Below are positions 22,194-33,289 of a stretch of 64,000 bases of DNA, in pieces. The notes under the pieces were generated by a model. The model did not search any database. It was not told the DNA's origin and saw only the letters and a list, made by a program, of their open reading frames with translations. Every line of letters begins with the position of its first letter. Positions within the stretch are counted from its first letter, which is position 1. Source of the DNA: Achatina immaculata (Eukaryota > Mollusca > Gastropoda > Stylommatophora > Achatinidae). The stretch covers positions 32,653,602 through 32,717,601 of the forward strand of contig CM019707.1 in NCBI GenBank assembly GCA_009760885.1, read 5' to 3'. A program made the position numbers and the translations under genes.

Positions 22194-22334
22194 GTAAGTG
22201 AAACACTTTTTTTTTTCTTTTCCTTCTGGTCTGTATCCTAGTCATTCTTCTAAATGAGAATGAATGTCTTCATTTAAAAACAAATTTTTTTTCTCACTGT
22301 GCGTAGCTCTCTAAATGGAACATTTGTTGCTTTT

Positions 22335-22622
22335 GTCAGTTTATATTTGACACAATTATTTTCACACATTATTGTATCAAATTCAACATCACTGTACAAC
22401 ATATGTCAGTTTATCTTTGACACAATTATTTTCACACATTATTGTATCAAATTCAACATCACTGTACAACATATGTCAGTTTATCTTTGACACCATTATT
22501 TTCACACATTATTGTATCAAATTCAACATCACTGTACAACATATGTCAGTTTATCTTTGACACCATTATTTTCACACATTATTGTATCAAATTCAGCATC
22601 ACTGCACAACATATATCAGTAT
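22335..22622. repeat. 70-bp tandem repeat, about 4 copies
   Basis: A unit containing CAGTTTATCTTTGACACAAT and CACTGTACAACATATG repeats at a strict 70-bp period with very few differences, so the expansion is recent. It starts about 140 bp after exon 3. Confidence 0.92.
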
Positions 22623-23189
22623 TTCTTTGTACTGAAGACATCATGTAAGTCACTGATGGAAACATTTCCCATGGCTTCCAGCCTACTTCAATACTCACAT
22701 TTAACATTTAATATACTCTGAATTATAATCATAATTATTCAATAAAAAAAACAAAAGAGAGAGTAATGGTGGTCTAGTCAGTAGTAGCAGCCTGTCTTCT
22801 CATCTGAATGGTTGTAGTTTTGTGACATTTTACTAGTGGACATTCAGTTGACCTAAAACTGGGTACCCAGCATACTAAGCATTTGGAAGGAAAACCTCTG
22901 AAACTGATTAATTTCAGCCTGCAGAATGAAAGGGGGGGGGGGGGGGTGGATTACACAGTTCTTGCAAGCAGAAATGAATGAAACAAAAACAGAATATCAT
23001 ATGAAAAGTCAGCTGTATGAATGCTGAATTTCAACGGAGCCCATAGCAGGTATATAAGGCAAAAGCAATGCAAATACAAAATGAAAAAAAAAAGTGAAAT
23101 CCAAAATATTGTATAATTACATAGTATTTTTTGTGATTTATTATTGTCCAGTTTATTTTTTATCCTTTACAGAAAGGGACTAAGAGTTC
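22623..23189. other. unassigned intronic stretch with G-run
   Basis: Contains a G-run at about 22933-22946. Nothing else recognised. Confidence 0.5.
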
Positions 23190-23620
23190 TATCTCAGTGA
23201 TGACATTGCAATTAGGCCAGCTGTCTCAATAATGACATTGTAATTAGGCCAGGTGTCTCAGTGATGACATTGTAATTAGACCAGCTGTCTCAGTGATGAC
23301 ATTGTAATTAGGCCAGCTGTCTCAGTGATGACATTGTAATTAGGCCAGCTGTCTCAGTGATGACATTGTAATTAGGCCAGCTGTCTCAGTGACGACATTG
23401 TAATTAGGCCAGCTGTCTCAGTGATGACAATGCACTTGGGCCAACCATCTCAGTGATGACAATGTAATTAGGCCAGCTATCTCAGTGATGACAGTACACT
23501 TGGGCCAGCTATCTCAATGATGATAATATAATTAGGCCAATTATCTCAATGATGACAATGCACTTGGGCCAACTATCTTAATGATGACAATGTAATTTGG
23601 CCAGCTATTTCAATGATCAT
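23190..23620. repeat. 32-bp minisatellite, about 13 copies, split by a LINE
   Basis: The unit is CTGTCTCAGTGATGACATTG plus TAATTAGGCCAG. The first seven copies are near identical; later ones diverge. One or two further units lie at about 24002-24100, on the other side of the L-C fragment at 23625-24000, showing that the LINE inserted within the array. Confidence 0.9.
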
Positions 23621-23624
23621 GGTC

Positions 23625-24000
23625 ACTACCAAAAACAATAATGAGAGCAGTTGAAATGTGGTTCCTATGAAGAATGTTAAGAATACCATTGACAAAAACA
23701 AATGAAGAGTGGCCAAGAAAAGCAAATGAGAAACAAACGTTAATGACCACACTATGGGGGAGACAGTTTATGTTCATCGGCCATATAATAAGAGGAGGAG
23801 GAGGAATTGAAAATATCATGACAACAGGGAAAATGGGAGGCAGGAAAGGAAGAGGTAGACCAAGGGTGAAAATCTTATGTGGCTTGACAAAATGGCATGG
23901 GAGAAGCACAATAACAGAGCTGATGGAGAACATGAAAGTTTGGAAACTGTGGAAAGACATGGTTTCTGTCACTTCCAGGCAGGGCACATGATGATGATGA
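23625..24000 (+). pseudogene. LINE family L-C/L-D-like, 3' end
   Basis: The plus strand reads AVEMWFL, then TKTNEEWPRKANEKQTLM, FIGHIIRGGGGIENIMTTGK, a basic GGRKGRGRPRVKIL, and VTSRQGT before an (ATG)n tail (23989-24005). It is a 5'-truncated C-terminus with an early stop. Confidence 0.8.
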
Positions 24001-24461
24001 TGATGTTCTCAACAGCTGCACTGTAATTGGGTCAGCTGTCTCAGTGATGACAATGTTACAAAAAAAAAAAGCCATTTATCTCAGACTAACAATGTCATCA
24101 GACCAGCAAAGCAAATCCAGCTAAAATATTACCAAATCACTGCTTTATTAACTGGCTATTGTGATGTGCCAGCTTGGCTAAAGGGATAGAGATTGTTTGC
24201 TGCAGTTACAGTAGATGATGGGAAGTTGCATCTGTGGTCAGCATTGGAAGTTAAGGAAGGTAAGGACAATATTATCTCTCTTCAGAGTGTTGCCATTGAT
24301 GCAACCTCTGCACCACAGCATTAGCCGCACAAGGAACTTCTCATTCAGAATTACAGGAAGGGTCTGTGTAAGCAATATATATAACATGAGTGCCAAGTCA
24401 AAAATTGACTGAAGCAACAATCAGGGAAGGTATATATTCTTGTTTACATAAATTCTTGCAG

Positions 24462-24635
24462 ATTGTGAACTTCATCAGCAATGATGGTCAAAGACTGTGG
24501 GATGGCATCATTATGGGCCCTTTTATAATTGGAGGCCCAATGATTCTGATCATGGGTTGTGTCTACAGTGTTGTATATCTGGGGCCCTGGACACTTGTCA
24601 GTTTTGTTATCTTGATTGGTTTCTACCCCTTTGCT
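24462..24635 (+). CDS. ABCC5-like transporter, exon 4 (TM3-TM4)
   Basis: The acceptor ATTCTTGCAG precedes 24462 and the donor GTAAGT follows 24635. It reads IVNFISNDGQRLWDGIIMGP, the conserved NxxSNDxxR segment of ABCC intracellular loop 1. Two hydrophobic helices follow (FIIGGPMILIMGCVYSVVYL and TLVSFVILIGFYPFA). Both edges are phase 0. Confidence 0.93.
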
Positions 24636-24764
24636 GTAAGTAAACATTTTGGAGATCATCAAAAATTTGCACACATGGCATGTTTTAAGAAATTACTGTA
24701 ATAGTGCAAAATAAATTGTATAAATTTGATCTTTAAACTATGGTATCCCAGTGTCTTATCTGGT

Positions 24765-24950
24765 ACACACCAAAAGGCTCCATGTTGCACCCAGTCTCTG
24801 AAAATTGGTATCGGAGAAATCTGGGAAGGTAAATGTGGCCAGGCATGATACTGACCACATCACATTTTCTTGTGGAAATATGGGGCTAACACCATATCCC
24901 CAATATGCCTTAATGGCATGGAAATGGGAATTTTACCTTTTACTTATCCC
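24765..24950 (-). repeat. dispersed SINE-like repeat, antisense copy
   Basis: Matches, on the minus strand, the repeats at 27930-28140 and 58595-58790. Shared words include CCCATTTCCATG, TTAAGGCATATTGGGG, CAGTATCA and CAGAGA/TTTCTC near the distal end. No coding potential. Confidence 0.6.
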
Positions 24951-25690
24951 ATTGTAAAGAAAACATTTTAATAAACTAACCGTGCTACAGAGCTGCAAAA
25001 GAAAATTTATGATATGATGTGCACTGCCTTCATCTGCTGATACTGTTCTGTCAGGGGCATTTGTTCCATGTGTTGGTTCCATGTGCTTATTCTGCATTTT
25101 TCTTTTGCATGATTTTGTCATTCTAAAGGTGATCATCAGTGTTTTCCTTCAACTTGGGTCTCAGAGAAGCTTTTAGAGCAACTCTGCAGTGCTGCTTTGT
25201 TCTGTTCTATAAAGATCCATCTTCCTTTGTCATAGTCTGAGAATTCTTCTGAAAGTGTTCCGAAAAGAAGATTAGAGCCACCTCTTTCTGGTCATATTAA
25301 TAACTGATGGAACGCTCCTGTCGTAATTATATCCTGCAATGTGTTCTAAGTCAGAGCCTTTCAGTCAAACTTTATACTACTATGGGACCAAAACCAACTT
25401 AGTTCTGCAGATTACTGTACTGGAATAGAGTGGTCATGGAACACTTTCCCTATGTAACTGATTTTTCTGTTCTGACACAGGCCAAAAATGATTGAGGAAG
25501 GGGTATTTTCTAATTTTTTTTTTGGAACTATTTCATGATAAACTAATAAGATGTTATGTATCAGACTACTTCATGGTAAACTAATAAGATGTTATGTATC
25601 AGACTGAAGAAAATTGGACGAAGGAGTCGAGTAACGCAGTTCTGTAATAAAAAAATGTTTCTATAGGTAAATATTACGTTATATGTTAAT
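24951..25690. other. unassigned intronic stretch with 44-bp duplication
   Basis: A near-perfect 44-bp tandem pair containing ACTAATAAGATGTTATGTAT lies at about 25520-25605. A related segment (CAGACTGAAG...GGAGTC) recurs at about 26408-26450, suggesting an old dispersed repeat. Nothing else recognised. Confidence 0.5.
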
Positions 25691-25694
25691 TTTA

Positions 25695-26125
25695 CATCCT
25701 GCCCGTGCCACTAAATATCACATAGGGCCCGCATGGTAGTTCACCAAGATTTCCTGTCTTCAGCGAGTTTTTCAGTCTTATCAAGGAATGTTATGCCCAC
25801 TGAACTGGCCTCTCTTAACAATGTTCTCTTTAGAGTTTCACGTGGTCGACCTCTTTTTCTTCGGTGTTGTGTTCCACTTGATAGCTTGTTTGGGTATTCT
25901 CTGATTGTTTCTTCTCATCACGTGACCGACATATGTCTATCTTCTTTTTTCTGATCACCCATGAGACAGGTTGTTGCTTGCTCATCCATCTTATCTCTGT
26001 GTTGTTCTTGAATTCGTTACATTTTATACTGAGTATTTTCCTTAGGCACTTGTTTTCAAAAGAATCTAATTTCTTGTCTGTTTCTTTAGTTGCATTTGTT
26101 AGTGCTGTACAAAAATAAACCAATG
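25695..26125 (-). pseudogene. LINE family L-B, C-terminal fragment
   Basis: The minus strand encodes TKETDKKLDSFENKCLRKIL, then FKNNTEIRWMSKQQPVSWVI and the basic region before the L-B terminus, with frameshifts. The AAGATGTA-type tail is short here. The 5' truncation is near 26125. Confidence 0.82.
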
Positions 26126-26865
26126 TATTAAAAGGCTTCAGCTTACTAACTTCTGCTGCCAGTTTAGAGCCACACTAACATGTGAAACTAACACAGACAT
26201 GTAAATTATAAACTGTTTATGAAAATTACCACAAACGTTTATAACATCTGGATGGTTATTTCATTTTAAATAAAATTTTTACCATGTAAACATATACTGA
26301 CAGTGTTGGGCCAGAATGAAAATGTTGTGATAGGGATATCATCTTTTTCTTATTCTTTGTAAAATTATTTTGTGGTAAAAGTAATGAAGTATTATATGTA
26401 TATGTATATCAGACTGAAGGGAACTGAACAAAGGAGTCAACAAATGCATTTTTAGAAGAAAAAAATTGTGTCTGGAAGAAAATAACATCTAGCGTTCCCA
26501 GTGGTTAACATAAGTAAAGAGTTTAAATCTATACATAAAAATTACCAGCTGACACAGTGCACTGGCTGCTAAGTTTTTAAAACAAAATCATCTGGTCCTA
26601 CATATCTTAGTAGCCTCCTTTGGCCATGTAAGATTTAGAATGATTCACCTTGAAACAAGATATCAGTTTTGTCACACACATTTTTTTTATATGTCTGAAT
26701 GTAAGAATTTCTCGTCACACTTTCAAATTTATGGCTTATGGCTTAAAGGAGCGAAAGCAAGAACAGTACTGCAAGAAATATAATTTTTAAAAAAAACTTT
26801 GCAATATTAATCATATTCATTCTGTAATTTTTATGGCAGTAGGCCTTATGGTTTCTTTGCGAGTT
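26126..26865. other. unassigned intronic stretch
   Basis: AT-rich, no recognisable element except the dispersed word shared with about 25600. Confidence 0.5.
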
Positions 26866-26867
26866 CT

Positions 26868-27082
26868 TTGCAAAGCTATCAAGTGGAACACAACAGGCCG
26901 AAGAAAAAGAGGCAGACCACATAAAACTCTAAAGTGGACATTGTTAAGAGAGGCCAAATTAATAGGCATAAAATCCCTTGATGAGGTTGAAAAGCTCACC
27001 GAAAAAAGGAAAAATTGGTGAACTACCTTGCGAGCCCTATATGACATTTAATGGCACAGGAAGGATGTAAGATATATAAGAT
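26868..27082 (+). pseudogene. LINE family L-B, last ~210 bp
   Basis: Reads AIKWNTTGRRKRGRPHKTLK, then TLLREAKLIGIKSLDEVEKL, followed by a stop and a GTAAGATATATAAGATG tail. It ends about 80 bp upstream of exon 5. Confidence 0.85.
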
Positions 27083-27162
27083 GCCTTATGGGCTTATTGT
27101 AATGCTAAATATGGTTTTTTTTTTTTTTTTAATATCTTATTTATTAATTTTATTTTTGTCAG

Positions 27163-27225
27163 ATGGTCTTGGCCAAAAAGTCACAGGAATTCAGAGAAAA
27201 GAGCATCAAAATTACAGACAAAAGG
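27163..27225 (+). CDS. ABCC5-like transporter, exon 5 (intracellular loop 2)
   Basis: A 63-bp exon with acceptor ATTTTTGTCAG and donor GTAAGT. It reads MVLAKKSQEFREKSIKITDK followed by R. This corresponds to the region after TM4, where ABCC proteins have R-x-R...KxTDxRV. Both edges are phase 0. Confidence 0.85.
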
Positions 27226-27929
27226 GTAAGTTTGGAGTAAATTGGCAAGTTTAGGAAAGAGGTGCAGTGAGAGATATACATTTTAAAATAAAGCAAATCA
27301 GTCCTTAGAAGAAAAAAAAAAGTATCTCGAAAAAATGTTTTTTGTCCAGAATGTATTATTTGTGCTCAGAAGATGTAGCACAAATTCCCAAAGAAACTGC
27401 AGAACAACAAAAACTAGTTAAAACCATAAGAATAAAATAAAGTTCTTTTGAACATGCCATGAGAAGACAAAAGTAAGAGAAATTGATAGTCACTGGCAAG
27501 GGAATAAAGAGTAAGGCCGTGAGAAAGTATCCGAATGGGCCAGTCAGGTGACACAGGAAAGGGAGGCAAATGACCGACTGAAAACCTTGAGGGAACAATC
27601 TCCAACACAGCAAAATAATTGGCAAGATGCATGAGTTTGTGTTAGAAATGTTCTGGGTGAACTATGTGGGGAAAGAAAAAAGATATAGATAACTCTTTAA
27701 AAAAAAAGATATAGGTAACTCTTAAGCCCAATGGCTCAGATAATGGTATCATAGAGAAAGCTGTAACTGGGGTCTGTTAATTAAAGGTGACGAAGACCCA
27801 GTCCAGTCATTTTATTGTGCTTGGAATCCAGTAATATGACATTACAGCTGACCAGCGAAGCATGGATCAACATATTCCCCATCTACAAAGTATCAACTGA
27901 GAAATTTCTCCACCAATCACAAGGTAAAA
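27226..27929. other. intron 5, unassigned part
   Basis: No recognisable element; contains short A-runs and two near copies of AAAGATATAGATAACTCTT (about 27677-27725). Confidence 0.5.
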
Positions 27930-28145
27930 TGTAAAAGGTAAAAGTCCCATTTCCATGTCATTAAGGCATATTGGGGAAAACGGTGTTAGGCCCGTATTTT
28001 CCACGACCTTCGGCACATGAAAGTATGACGTACTCAGTATCACACTTGGCCAGTTTTGCTTCCCAGATTTCTCTGGTACCCAGTTTTAGAGGCTGGGTGA
28101 GCCCCAAGAGCTTTTTGGTGTGTACCAGAACAAATCCCAAGGAGT
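27930..28145 (+). repeat. dispersed SINE-like repeat
   Basis: Shares an ordered set of words with 58595-58790: CCCATTTCC, TTAAGGCATATTGGGGAA, CAGTATCACAC, TTTCTCTGGTACC or TTTCCCTGGTACC, and TTTTAGAGGCTGG. The antisense copy is at 24765-24950. The last word also occurs at about 44330 next to a tRNA-like head, suggesting a tRNA-derived SINE body. Confidence 0.65.
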
Positions 28146-28276
28146 GAGTAGAAACCTGAGAAAAATCACACAAGGTGAAGTATGGATCTGTTGAAGAGCA
28201 CTGTGTCATGATGGGAGGAAATGAGGGTCAAGCTGGAAGAGAGAACACGAGCTTGAAGAGGCTGGGGTTTTTAATA

Positions 28277-28450
28277 CAGATATGACATGTTAGTACAGTA
28301 ACTAAGTGGGCATATATGACATGTTAGTACAGTAACTAAGTGGGCAGATATGACATGTTAGTACAGTAACTAAGTGGGCAGATATGACGTGTTAGTACAG
28401 TAACTAAGTGGGCAGATATGACGTGTTAGTACAGTAACTAAGTGGGCAGT
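28277..28450. repeat. 34-bp minisatellite, 5 copies
   Basis: Five nearly identical copies of a unit containing ACATGTTAGTACAGTAACTA; two later copies carry ACGTGTT. Confidence 0.93.
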
Positions 28451-28805
28451 AGTAGTCCAGTCTATAATTCCTCTTCTCACTTGAAGGGGTGTGAGTTCAT
28501 GACCCACTTATGAGTGCCTTCTGGTTGACCCGGCTGTATTGCATTGGGGACCCAGAGGAGCCACACAGAAGCATTGGTAAGGTCAGCAAAGACTGAAAGT
28601 TGAGGCATACTGCAGTACACTCTACGTATGTGTCATTATATGATGAAAAATATGTTGTCACACTAAAGTTCAGTCAGTCAAATAATGGACTTTGCCCAAG
28701 TCCAGGGACGCTGAATGAAAAAAAAAAAAAAAAGTAACTCTGCAGATCCCTAGAATTAGTCTGTAGAAAAATTACCTTACAAAACGATGCTTAACAGTCC
28801 GACTG
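28451..28805. other. unassigned intronic stretch
   Basis: Only an A-run at about 28718-28733 stands out. Confidence 0.5.
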
Positions 28806-29060
28806 ATGTCCAGCTTCCATCAGCTTCTATGTCCAGCCTCCATCAGCTTCTATGTCCAGCCTCCATCAGCTTCTATGTCCAGCCTCCATCAGCTTCTATG
28901 TCCAGCCTCCATCAGCTTCTATGTCCAGCCTCCATCAGCTTCTATGTCCAGCCTCCATCAGCTTCTATGTCCAGCCTCCATCAGCTTCTATGTCCAGCCT
29001 CCATCAGCTTCTATGTCCAGCCTCCATCAGCTTCTATGTCCAGCCTCCATCAGCTTCTAT
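28806..29060. repeat. 23-bp minisatellite, about 11 copies
   Basis: The unit, GTCCAGCCTCCATCAGCTTC plus TAT, is almost perfectly repeated. As 23 is not a multiple of three and no stop arises, all three plus-strand frames are open through the array and give the same periodic peptide in different registers. Nothing suggests it is translated: it lies mid-intron and has no splice signals of its own. Confidence 0.95.
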
Positions 29061-29111
29061 GCTGCCTCCATTGTCCAAAATATGCATTTTTTAACAGTTG
29101 TACTAGTTATT

Positions 29112-29180
29112 CAAGAGACCTACAGGAGAGTTGTTAGGGAGGCAAAGTTCCGCAAGGGACATGCAAATGACTTAGACTAG
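29112..29180 (+). pseudogene. LINE family L-A, last ~65 bp
   Basis: AGAGACCTACAGGAGAGTTG runs to AAGTTCCGCAAGGGACATGC, matching the final codons and 3' end of L-A. It directly follows the 23-bp array. Confidence 0.8.
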
Positions 29181-29303
29181 TTACTACATTAAAAATTTGT
29201 TTTAGTTAAAAATACTGTAGCAACATTGTCATCGCGTAGTCTGCAGCATTAAGAAACTTTCATATTTATTGATAAAATATTTCCTTGGATGCTTCTATTT
29301 CAG

Positions 29304-29388
29304 GTCGGGCTAATGAATGAACTTCTTACTTCTATCAAGTTAATCAAAATGTATGCATGGGAGAACTCATTTGCCCAAAAAATTTCTG
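29304..29388 (+). CDS. ABCC5-like transporter, exon 6 (intracellular loop 2, KMYAWE)
   Basis: The acceptor TTCTATTTCAG is before 29304 and the donor GTAAGT after 29388. It reads VGLMNELLTSIKLIKMYAWE, then NSFAQKIS. The IKxIKMYAWE motif is a hallmark of ABCC transporters. It enters in phase 0 and leaves in phase 1. Confidence 0.95.
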
Positions 29389-29404
29389 GTAAGTAAGGTT
29401 AATC

Positions 29405-29695
29405 TCAAGAACTTAATATTGAAGATGGCTGGCTAGTAAAGAGGATTAAACAAAGAAAACTTAAATATTTTGGATACATTAAACATCGTGAATCTCTGGA
29501 GAAGACCGTCTTGGAAGGGTACATAATGGGAAAAAGAAAGTGAGGAAGACCATGGCGAAGATGGCTGCAAGACATCGTTGATGATCTGCAGATGGATGCA
29601 TCAGTAGCAGGCCATCTTGCTCACAACCGAGAGACCTACAGGAGTGCTGTTAGAGAGGCAAAGTTCCGCAAGGGACATGCAAATGAATGAATTGC
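29405..29695 (+). pseudogene. LINE family L-A, 3' end
   Basis: Starts at CAAGAACTTAATATTGAAGA, immediately after exon 6, and runs through the basic motif (frameshifted: GKRK then a stop) to ATGCAAATGAATGA. It sits within 20 bp of a splice donor. Confidence 0.82.
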
Positions 29696-30017
29696 CCTCA
29701 GAATCAGCAGTTACAGATGTTGTTGCTGGGGATGGAGGGCAGAGATTTGGTGAATTTGAAACATTAATTTTTCCACATTTGAAAAATTTGGTTAAATTAG
29801 CTGAAGATATCATACAGGTTACAGCACAAACTCATAAATAATGATGCTGAAATATGATGCTTCACGTTGGCAGGATAAAGTAATAAACAAATTTTTTTTA
29901 TAAATAGGAAACAATGAGGCTTTCATACAGTAAAGTAACAGAACACAGTTTTGTAGGATTAGACCTCGAAAAAATCATAGACAAAGCACTTTTAGATGTG
30001 AGAGATAGAAAAATCAC

Positions 30018-30100
30018 AAGAGAATTACCTGGGATTTGAACCACGGACTCTGGTGGGATGAGCAGCCATCTAGCCATGAGAGAACAGTGCACCAATGATC
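30018..30100 (-). repeat. tRNA-derived SINE head
   Basis: The minus strand contains an A-box-like CATGGCTAGATGGCTGC and a good B-box, GTGGTTCAAATCCC, about 40 bp apart, as in a tRNA promoter. No functional cloverleaf was established, so a SINE head is the likelier reading. Confidence 0.55.
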
Positions 30101-30149
30101 TACACTATCTTTTTAAACATTAAATGGCAGGACAAAGATCAGGAATGAG

Positions 30150-30455
30150 GAAGTCTAGGAAAGGGCAGGACAAGAACCTATGAACCTACAAATCATGTCT
30201 AGGAAGTGGAGGTGGATTGGCCACACTCTGTGGAAACCTGACACCAGCATAGAATGACAGGCACTGACATGGAATTCTCAAGGAAATAGAAAACGAGGAA
30301 GACCTAGACTTACTTGAAGATTAGAAATTATGCTCAGAGACAAGGGATACACATGGAAGGAAGCAGAGAATAATTCCAAGAACAGGGATGACTGGAGAGT
30401 CTTTATCCATGGCCTATGCTATCAAGGGAGTGAAAGGCGATGATGATGATGATAT
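30150..30455 (+). pseudogene. LINE family L-E, 3' end
   Basis: Reads MSRKWRWIGHTLWKPDTSIE, then TWNSQGNRKRGRPRLT, GYTWKEAENNSKNRDDWRVF and a final GSERR before a GATGATGAT tail (30437-30452). Two in-frame stops break it. The same family occurs antisense at 13960-14165. Confidence 0.78.
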
Positions 30456-30485
30456 CTGAGAACTGATAATAACTGTTAGAATATA

Positions 30486-30565
30486 ATAATCTTTGTTCTT
30501 TTTTGTGTCCATGATATTTGAAAGACTCCTCTATAGCATTTACGTTCAAAATCTATGAGTAAAGA
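30486..30565 (-). pseudogene. LINE family L-A, internal scrap
   Basis: TTGTTCTTTTTTGTGTCCAT and following bases match the antisense of the SWTQKRTN-coding region of L-A (compare about 36705-36765). Only about 80 bp remain, ending 65 bp upstream of exon 7. Confidence 0.7.
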
Positions 30566-30631
30566 AAGGACATATAATATTTCACATTTTACATCTTTGT
30601 AATATGTCATGATCATTGCTATTTGTTCCAG

Positions 30632-30780
30632 ACATGCGGTCAGATGAGAAGTCAGTGTTAGAGAAGTGCGTGTTTGCTCAGAGTGTGAGCATGGGGTCCT
30701 CTGTGATAGTCCCTATCTTTGCCTGTTGCGTGACTTTTGTTGCTTCCGTGGCCACTGGCAATAACCTCACTGCAACAGAG
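30632..30780 (+). CDS. ABCC5-like transporter, exon 7 (TM5)
   Basis: The acceptor TTTGTTCCAG is before 30632 and the donor GTCAGT after 30780. With exon 6 it reads DMRSDEKSVLEKCVFAQSVS, then the hydrophobic MGSSVIVPIFACCVTFVASV and ATGNNLTATE. This corresponds to the linker, TM5 and following extracellular loop, where NLT could be an N-glycosylation site. Phases match both neighbours. Confidence 0.9.
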
Positions 30781-31450
30781 GTCAGTATCCCCTGACATTA
30801 AGTTTGATGATCTGTTTATAACTGAATCTGGAACATTTTGGGTCCAGTAATACAGTGATCTTGAGATACAGGCAACAAATAAATTGGGGCATCAGTTGTG
30901 AGGACTTTCTTAAAATCCAACAGTGACCCCCTGAGTCTTTTCAGCTAACTGGGGGTGGGGTGGGGGAACAGGGATGGGCGACATTTCAAATTCAGCCCCA
31001 TCGGCCAGGTTGAAAATAGTACTATGGCCTGTTTCTAAGAGCACCACAAGACATGTGAAGAATATTCTGTTGGACACTTCTCTCCTCTTCTCTTCTACAG
31101 ATATGCATCTGTATATATTTGTTTTATGAAAAGTATAGGTATATGTACTATCAAAGTCAAAATTAGTTTAAAGTATGGCATTATTGTAGTATCTATTATA
31201 TTGCTGTTCTATAGATTTGTTAGTTTATAATGAACGTGAGAATGTAATAAAGCTTATTTCATTTAGTTGCATAAAGCAGAATGTGGAGTGTATAGAAGGA
31301 AAGGGTTTATTAATTATTTACTTATTAATTTTGTGCTTTTTCATGCATATTATTTTCAATAACAAATGCTGAATATCTGTGACTGATTGACAGTTGCATG
31401 ATGAAGGCAGAATGGTAGACGGGCCTGCATGCCAATTCTTAACCCTTTGA
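30781..31450. other. intron 7, unassigned part
   Basis: No recognised element apart from a short G-rich stretch near 30950-30975. Confidence 0.5.
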
Positions 31451-31462
31451 AAATAAAGTCTG

Positions 31463-31506
31463 TTCATTTGTTCATTCATTCATTTGTTCATTCATTCATT
31501 CATTCC
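31463..31506. repeat. (TTCA)n microsatellite
   Basis: TTCATTCATTCATTTGTTCA-type run. Confidence 0.9.
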
Positions 31507-31652
31507 TGTTCCTACTTTTCTTCCTCCTCCTCCAGCTCAGTCATCTAGACAAGGAAAGGTGGTCACTACCATGAATCTCTATATCAGCAGAAGTTATCTA
31601 TGTATGTCTCCAGTTTTTCCATTCATGCTCTCTACTAGGGACCAGGTTTGTG

Positions 31653-31985
31653 TTCTGGGGTCTTGCAGCTGTTCTGGGGTCTTGCAACTGTTCTGGGGTC
31701 TTGCAACTGTTCTGGGGTCTTGCAGCTGTTCTGGGATCTTGTAGCTGTTCTGGAGTCATGCAACTGTTCTGGGGGTCTTGCAACTGTTCTGGAGGTCTTG
31801 CAACTGTTATGGAGGTCTTGCAACTGTCCTGGAGGTCTTGCAACTGTTATGGGGGTCTTGCAACTGTTAAGGGGGTCTTGCAACTGTTCTGGGGCCTTGC
31901 AACTGTTTTGGGGTTTTGCAGCTGTTCTGGTGTCTTGCAACTTTTCTGGTGTCTTGCAACTTTTCTGGGGTCTTGCAGCTGTTCT
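31653..31985. repeat. 19-bp minisatellite (TTGCAACTGTTCTGGGGTC)
   Basis: About 17 copies of TCTTGCAACTGTTCTGGGG or one-base variants. With a unit length not divisible by three and no stops, several frames on both strands remain open, giving spurious periodic peptides. Confidence 0.93.
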
Positions 31986-32361
31986 AATGTGTGCACAGTG
32001 GAGTCTGAGCAGTCTTCAGTTTGTATATACTGGCTTGTAGTCTGCAGTATTCTATGGGAAACCTGGAACATGTGATTTGTTCATTTAGCTGGAGTCTTTA
32101 GGGGGGTTGTTCTATGTTTCCTTAATGTTCAGTTTTTGTTTCTTTTTAGTGATATTCTATGTTGTAGTTGTTCTTTTTTTGGCATCTGCATTAACAAGTT
32201 TGTCAGCTGCTTCATTTGCTCCAGCACAGCAGTGTTTTTTCGTTTTATCGTTGTAAGGGTTCAGGCCACCATTACAGCTAGTGTAAATTAAAATTCTGGG
32301 TTTTTCATTTTGTGGAGACAGACTCACATGTAAATTAGAATAACTGGTATCTGATATTAAA
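31986..32361. other. unassigned intronic stretch
   Basis: No gene or element recognised. Confidence 0.5.
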
Positions 32362-32832
32362 GTAAAGATTATTCAATTCAAATGTAATATCCACCCTCGT
32401 TTATGCATGTGAAAGCTGGAAAACAACTAAAGAAATTGACAAGAAATTAGACTCTTTTGAAAACAAATGCCTAAGGAAATACTCAGTATAAGTGGAATGA
32501 ATTCAAAAACAATGCAGAGATAAGACAGATGAGCAAACAACAACCTATCTCATTGATGATCAGAAAAAGAAGATGGACATATGTCAGTCACGTTCTGAGA
32601 CGAAACAACCAGAGAATCCCAAAACAAACCATCAAGTGGAACTTACAAGGCGGAAGAAAAAGAGACTGACCACGTGAAACTCTAAAGAGGACATTGTTAA
32701 GAGAGGCCAGCTTAGTGAGAATAACATTCCTTGATGAGGTTGAAAAGCTCGCTGAAAGCAAGAAATCTTGGCAGTCTACCATGTGAACCCTATGTGACAT
32801 TTAACGGCACAGGAAGGATGTAAGAAAGATGT
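32362..32832 (+). pseudogene. LINE family L-B, C-terminal fragment
   Basis: Reads RLFNSNVISTLVYACESWKT, then KEIDKKLDSFENKCL, and after a one-base deletion near 32478 continues in another frame to the basic region and VNPM-type terminus with a GGAAGGATGTAAG tail. Confidence 0.83.
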
Positions 32833-33171
32833 TCAAGTGTATGTCCTTCTTCCCGTAATGTCCTCTTTCTCGTGCCCGGCCAAAGATCATCAGCTCAAGT
32901 GCAGCTTACCAAAGACACAGCAAGAGAAGCCCCCTAAAATAAAAGATTATTTGAATGAAATCTGTGAAAGATACATTCTCTAAACAGTTCATCTGTTTAA
33001 GATACTGTAATTTGGCAGTTAGTGTTAAATAAAAACACATTAACTTATTTGCAATTGTGACAAATTTTAAAAAAAATTTTCAGTGTAGGCATGCTAATAT
33101 GTTTTTGTCCAATAAATTTTACCTTTGTTGTTTTTATGTTTATATAAATTGCAGTTTATGTCTCTCTCCAG

Positions 33172-33279
33172 GCATTTACCTTTGTGTCATTGTTGAATAC
33201 AATGCAGGCATCCATGATGACCATTCCTTTTGCCCTAAAGGCTTTATCTGAGATGGTTGTCACAACAAAACGATTGCAG
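33172..33279 (+). CDS. ABCC5-like transporter, exon 8 (TM6)
   Basis: The acceptor TCTCTCTCCAG is before 33172 and the donor GTACAT after 33279. It reads AFTFVSLLNTMQASMMTIPF, then ALKALSEMVVTTKRLQ. The AFTVxxxFNxM...P...K.LSE....RL pattern is typical of the last helix of ABCC TMD1. Both edges are phase 0. Confidence 0.93.
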
Positions 33280-33289
33280 GTACATAACT

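Noticed and set aside
22335..28450. Regularly spaced repeats (32, 34 and 70 bp) as a CRISPR-like array
   Set aside because: Units are contiguous tandem repeats without unique spacers, in an intron of a eukaryotic gene.
28787..29180. Three overlapping 80-124 codon frames over the 23-bp repeat
   Set aside because: Artefact of a stop-free repeat whose length is not a multiple of three.
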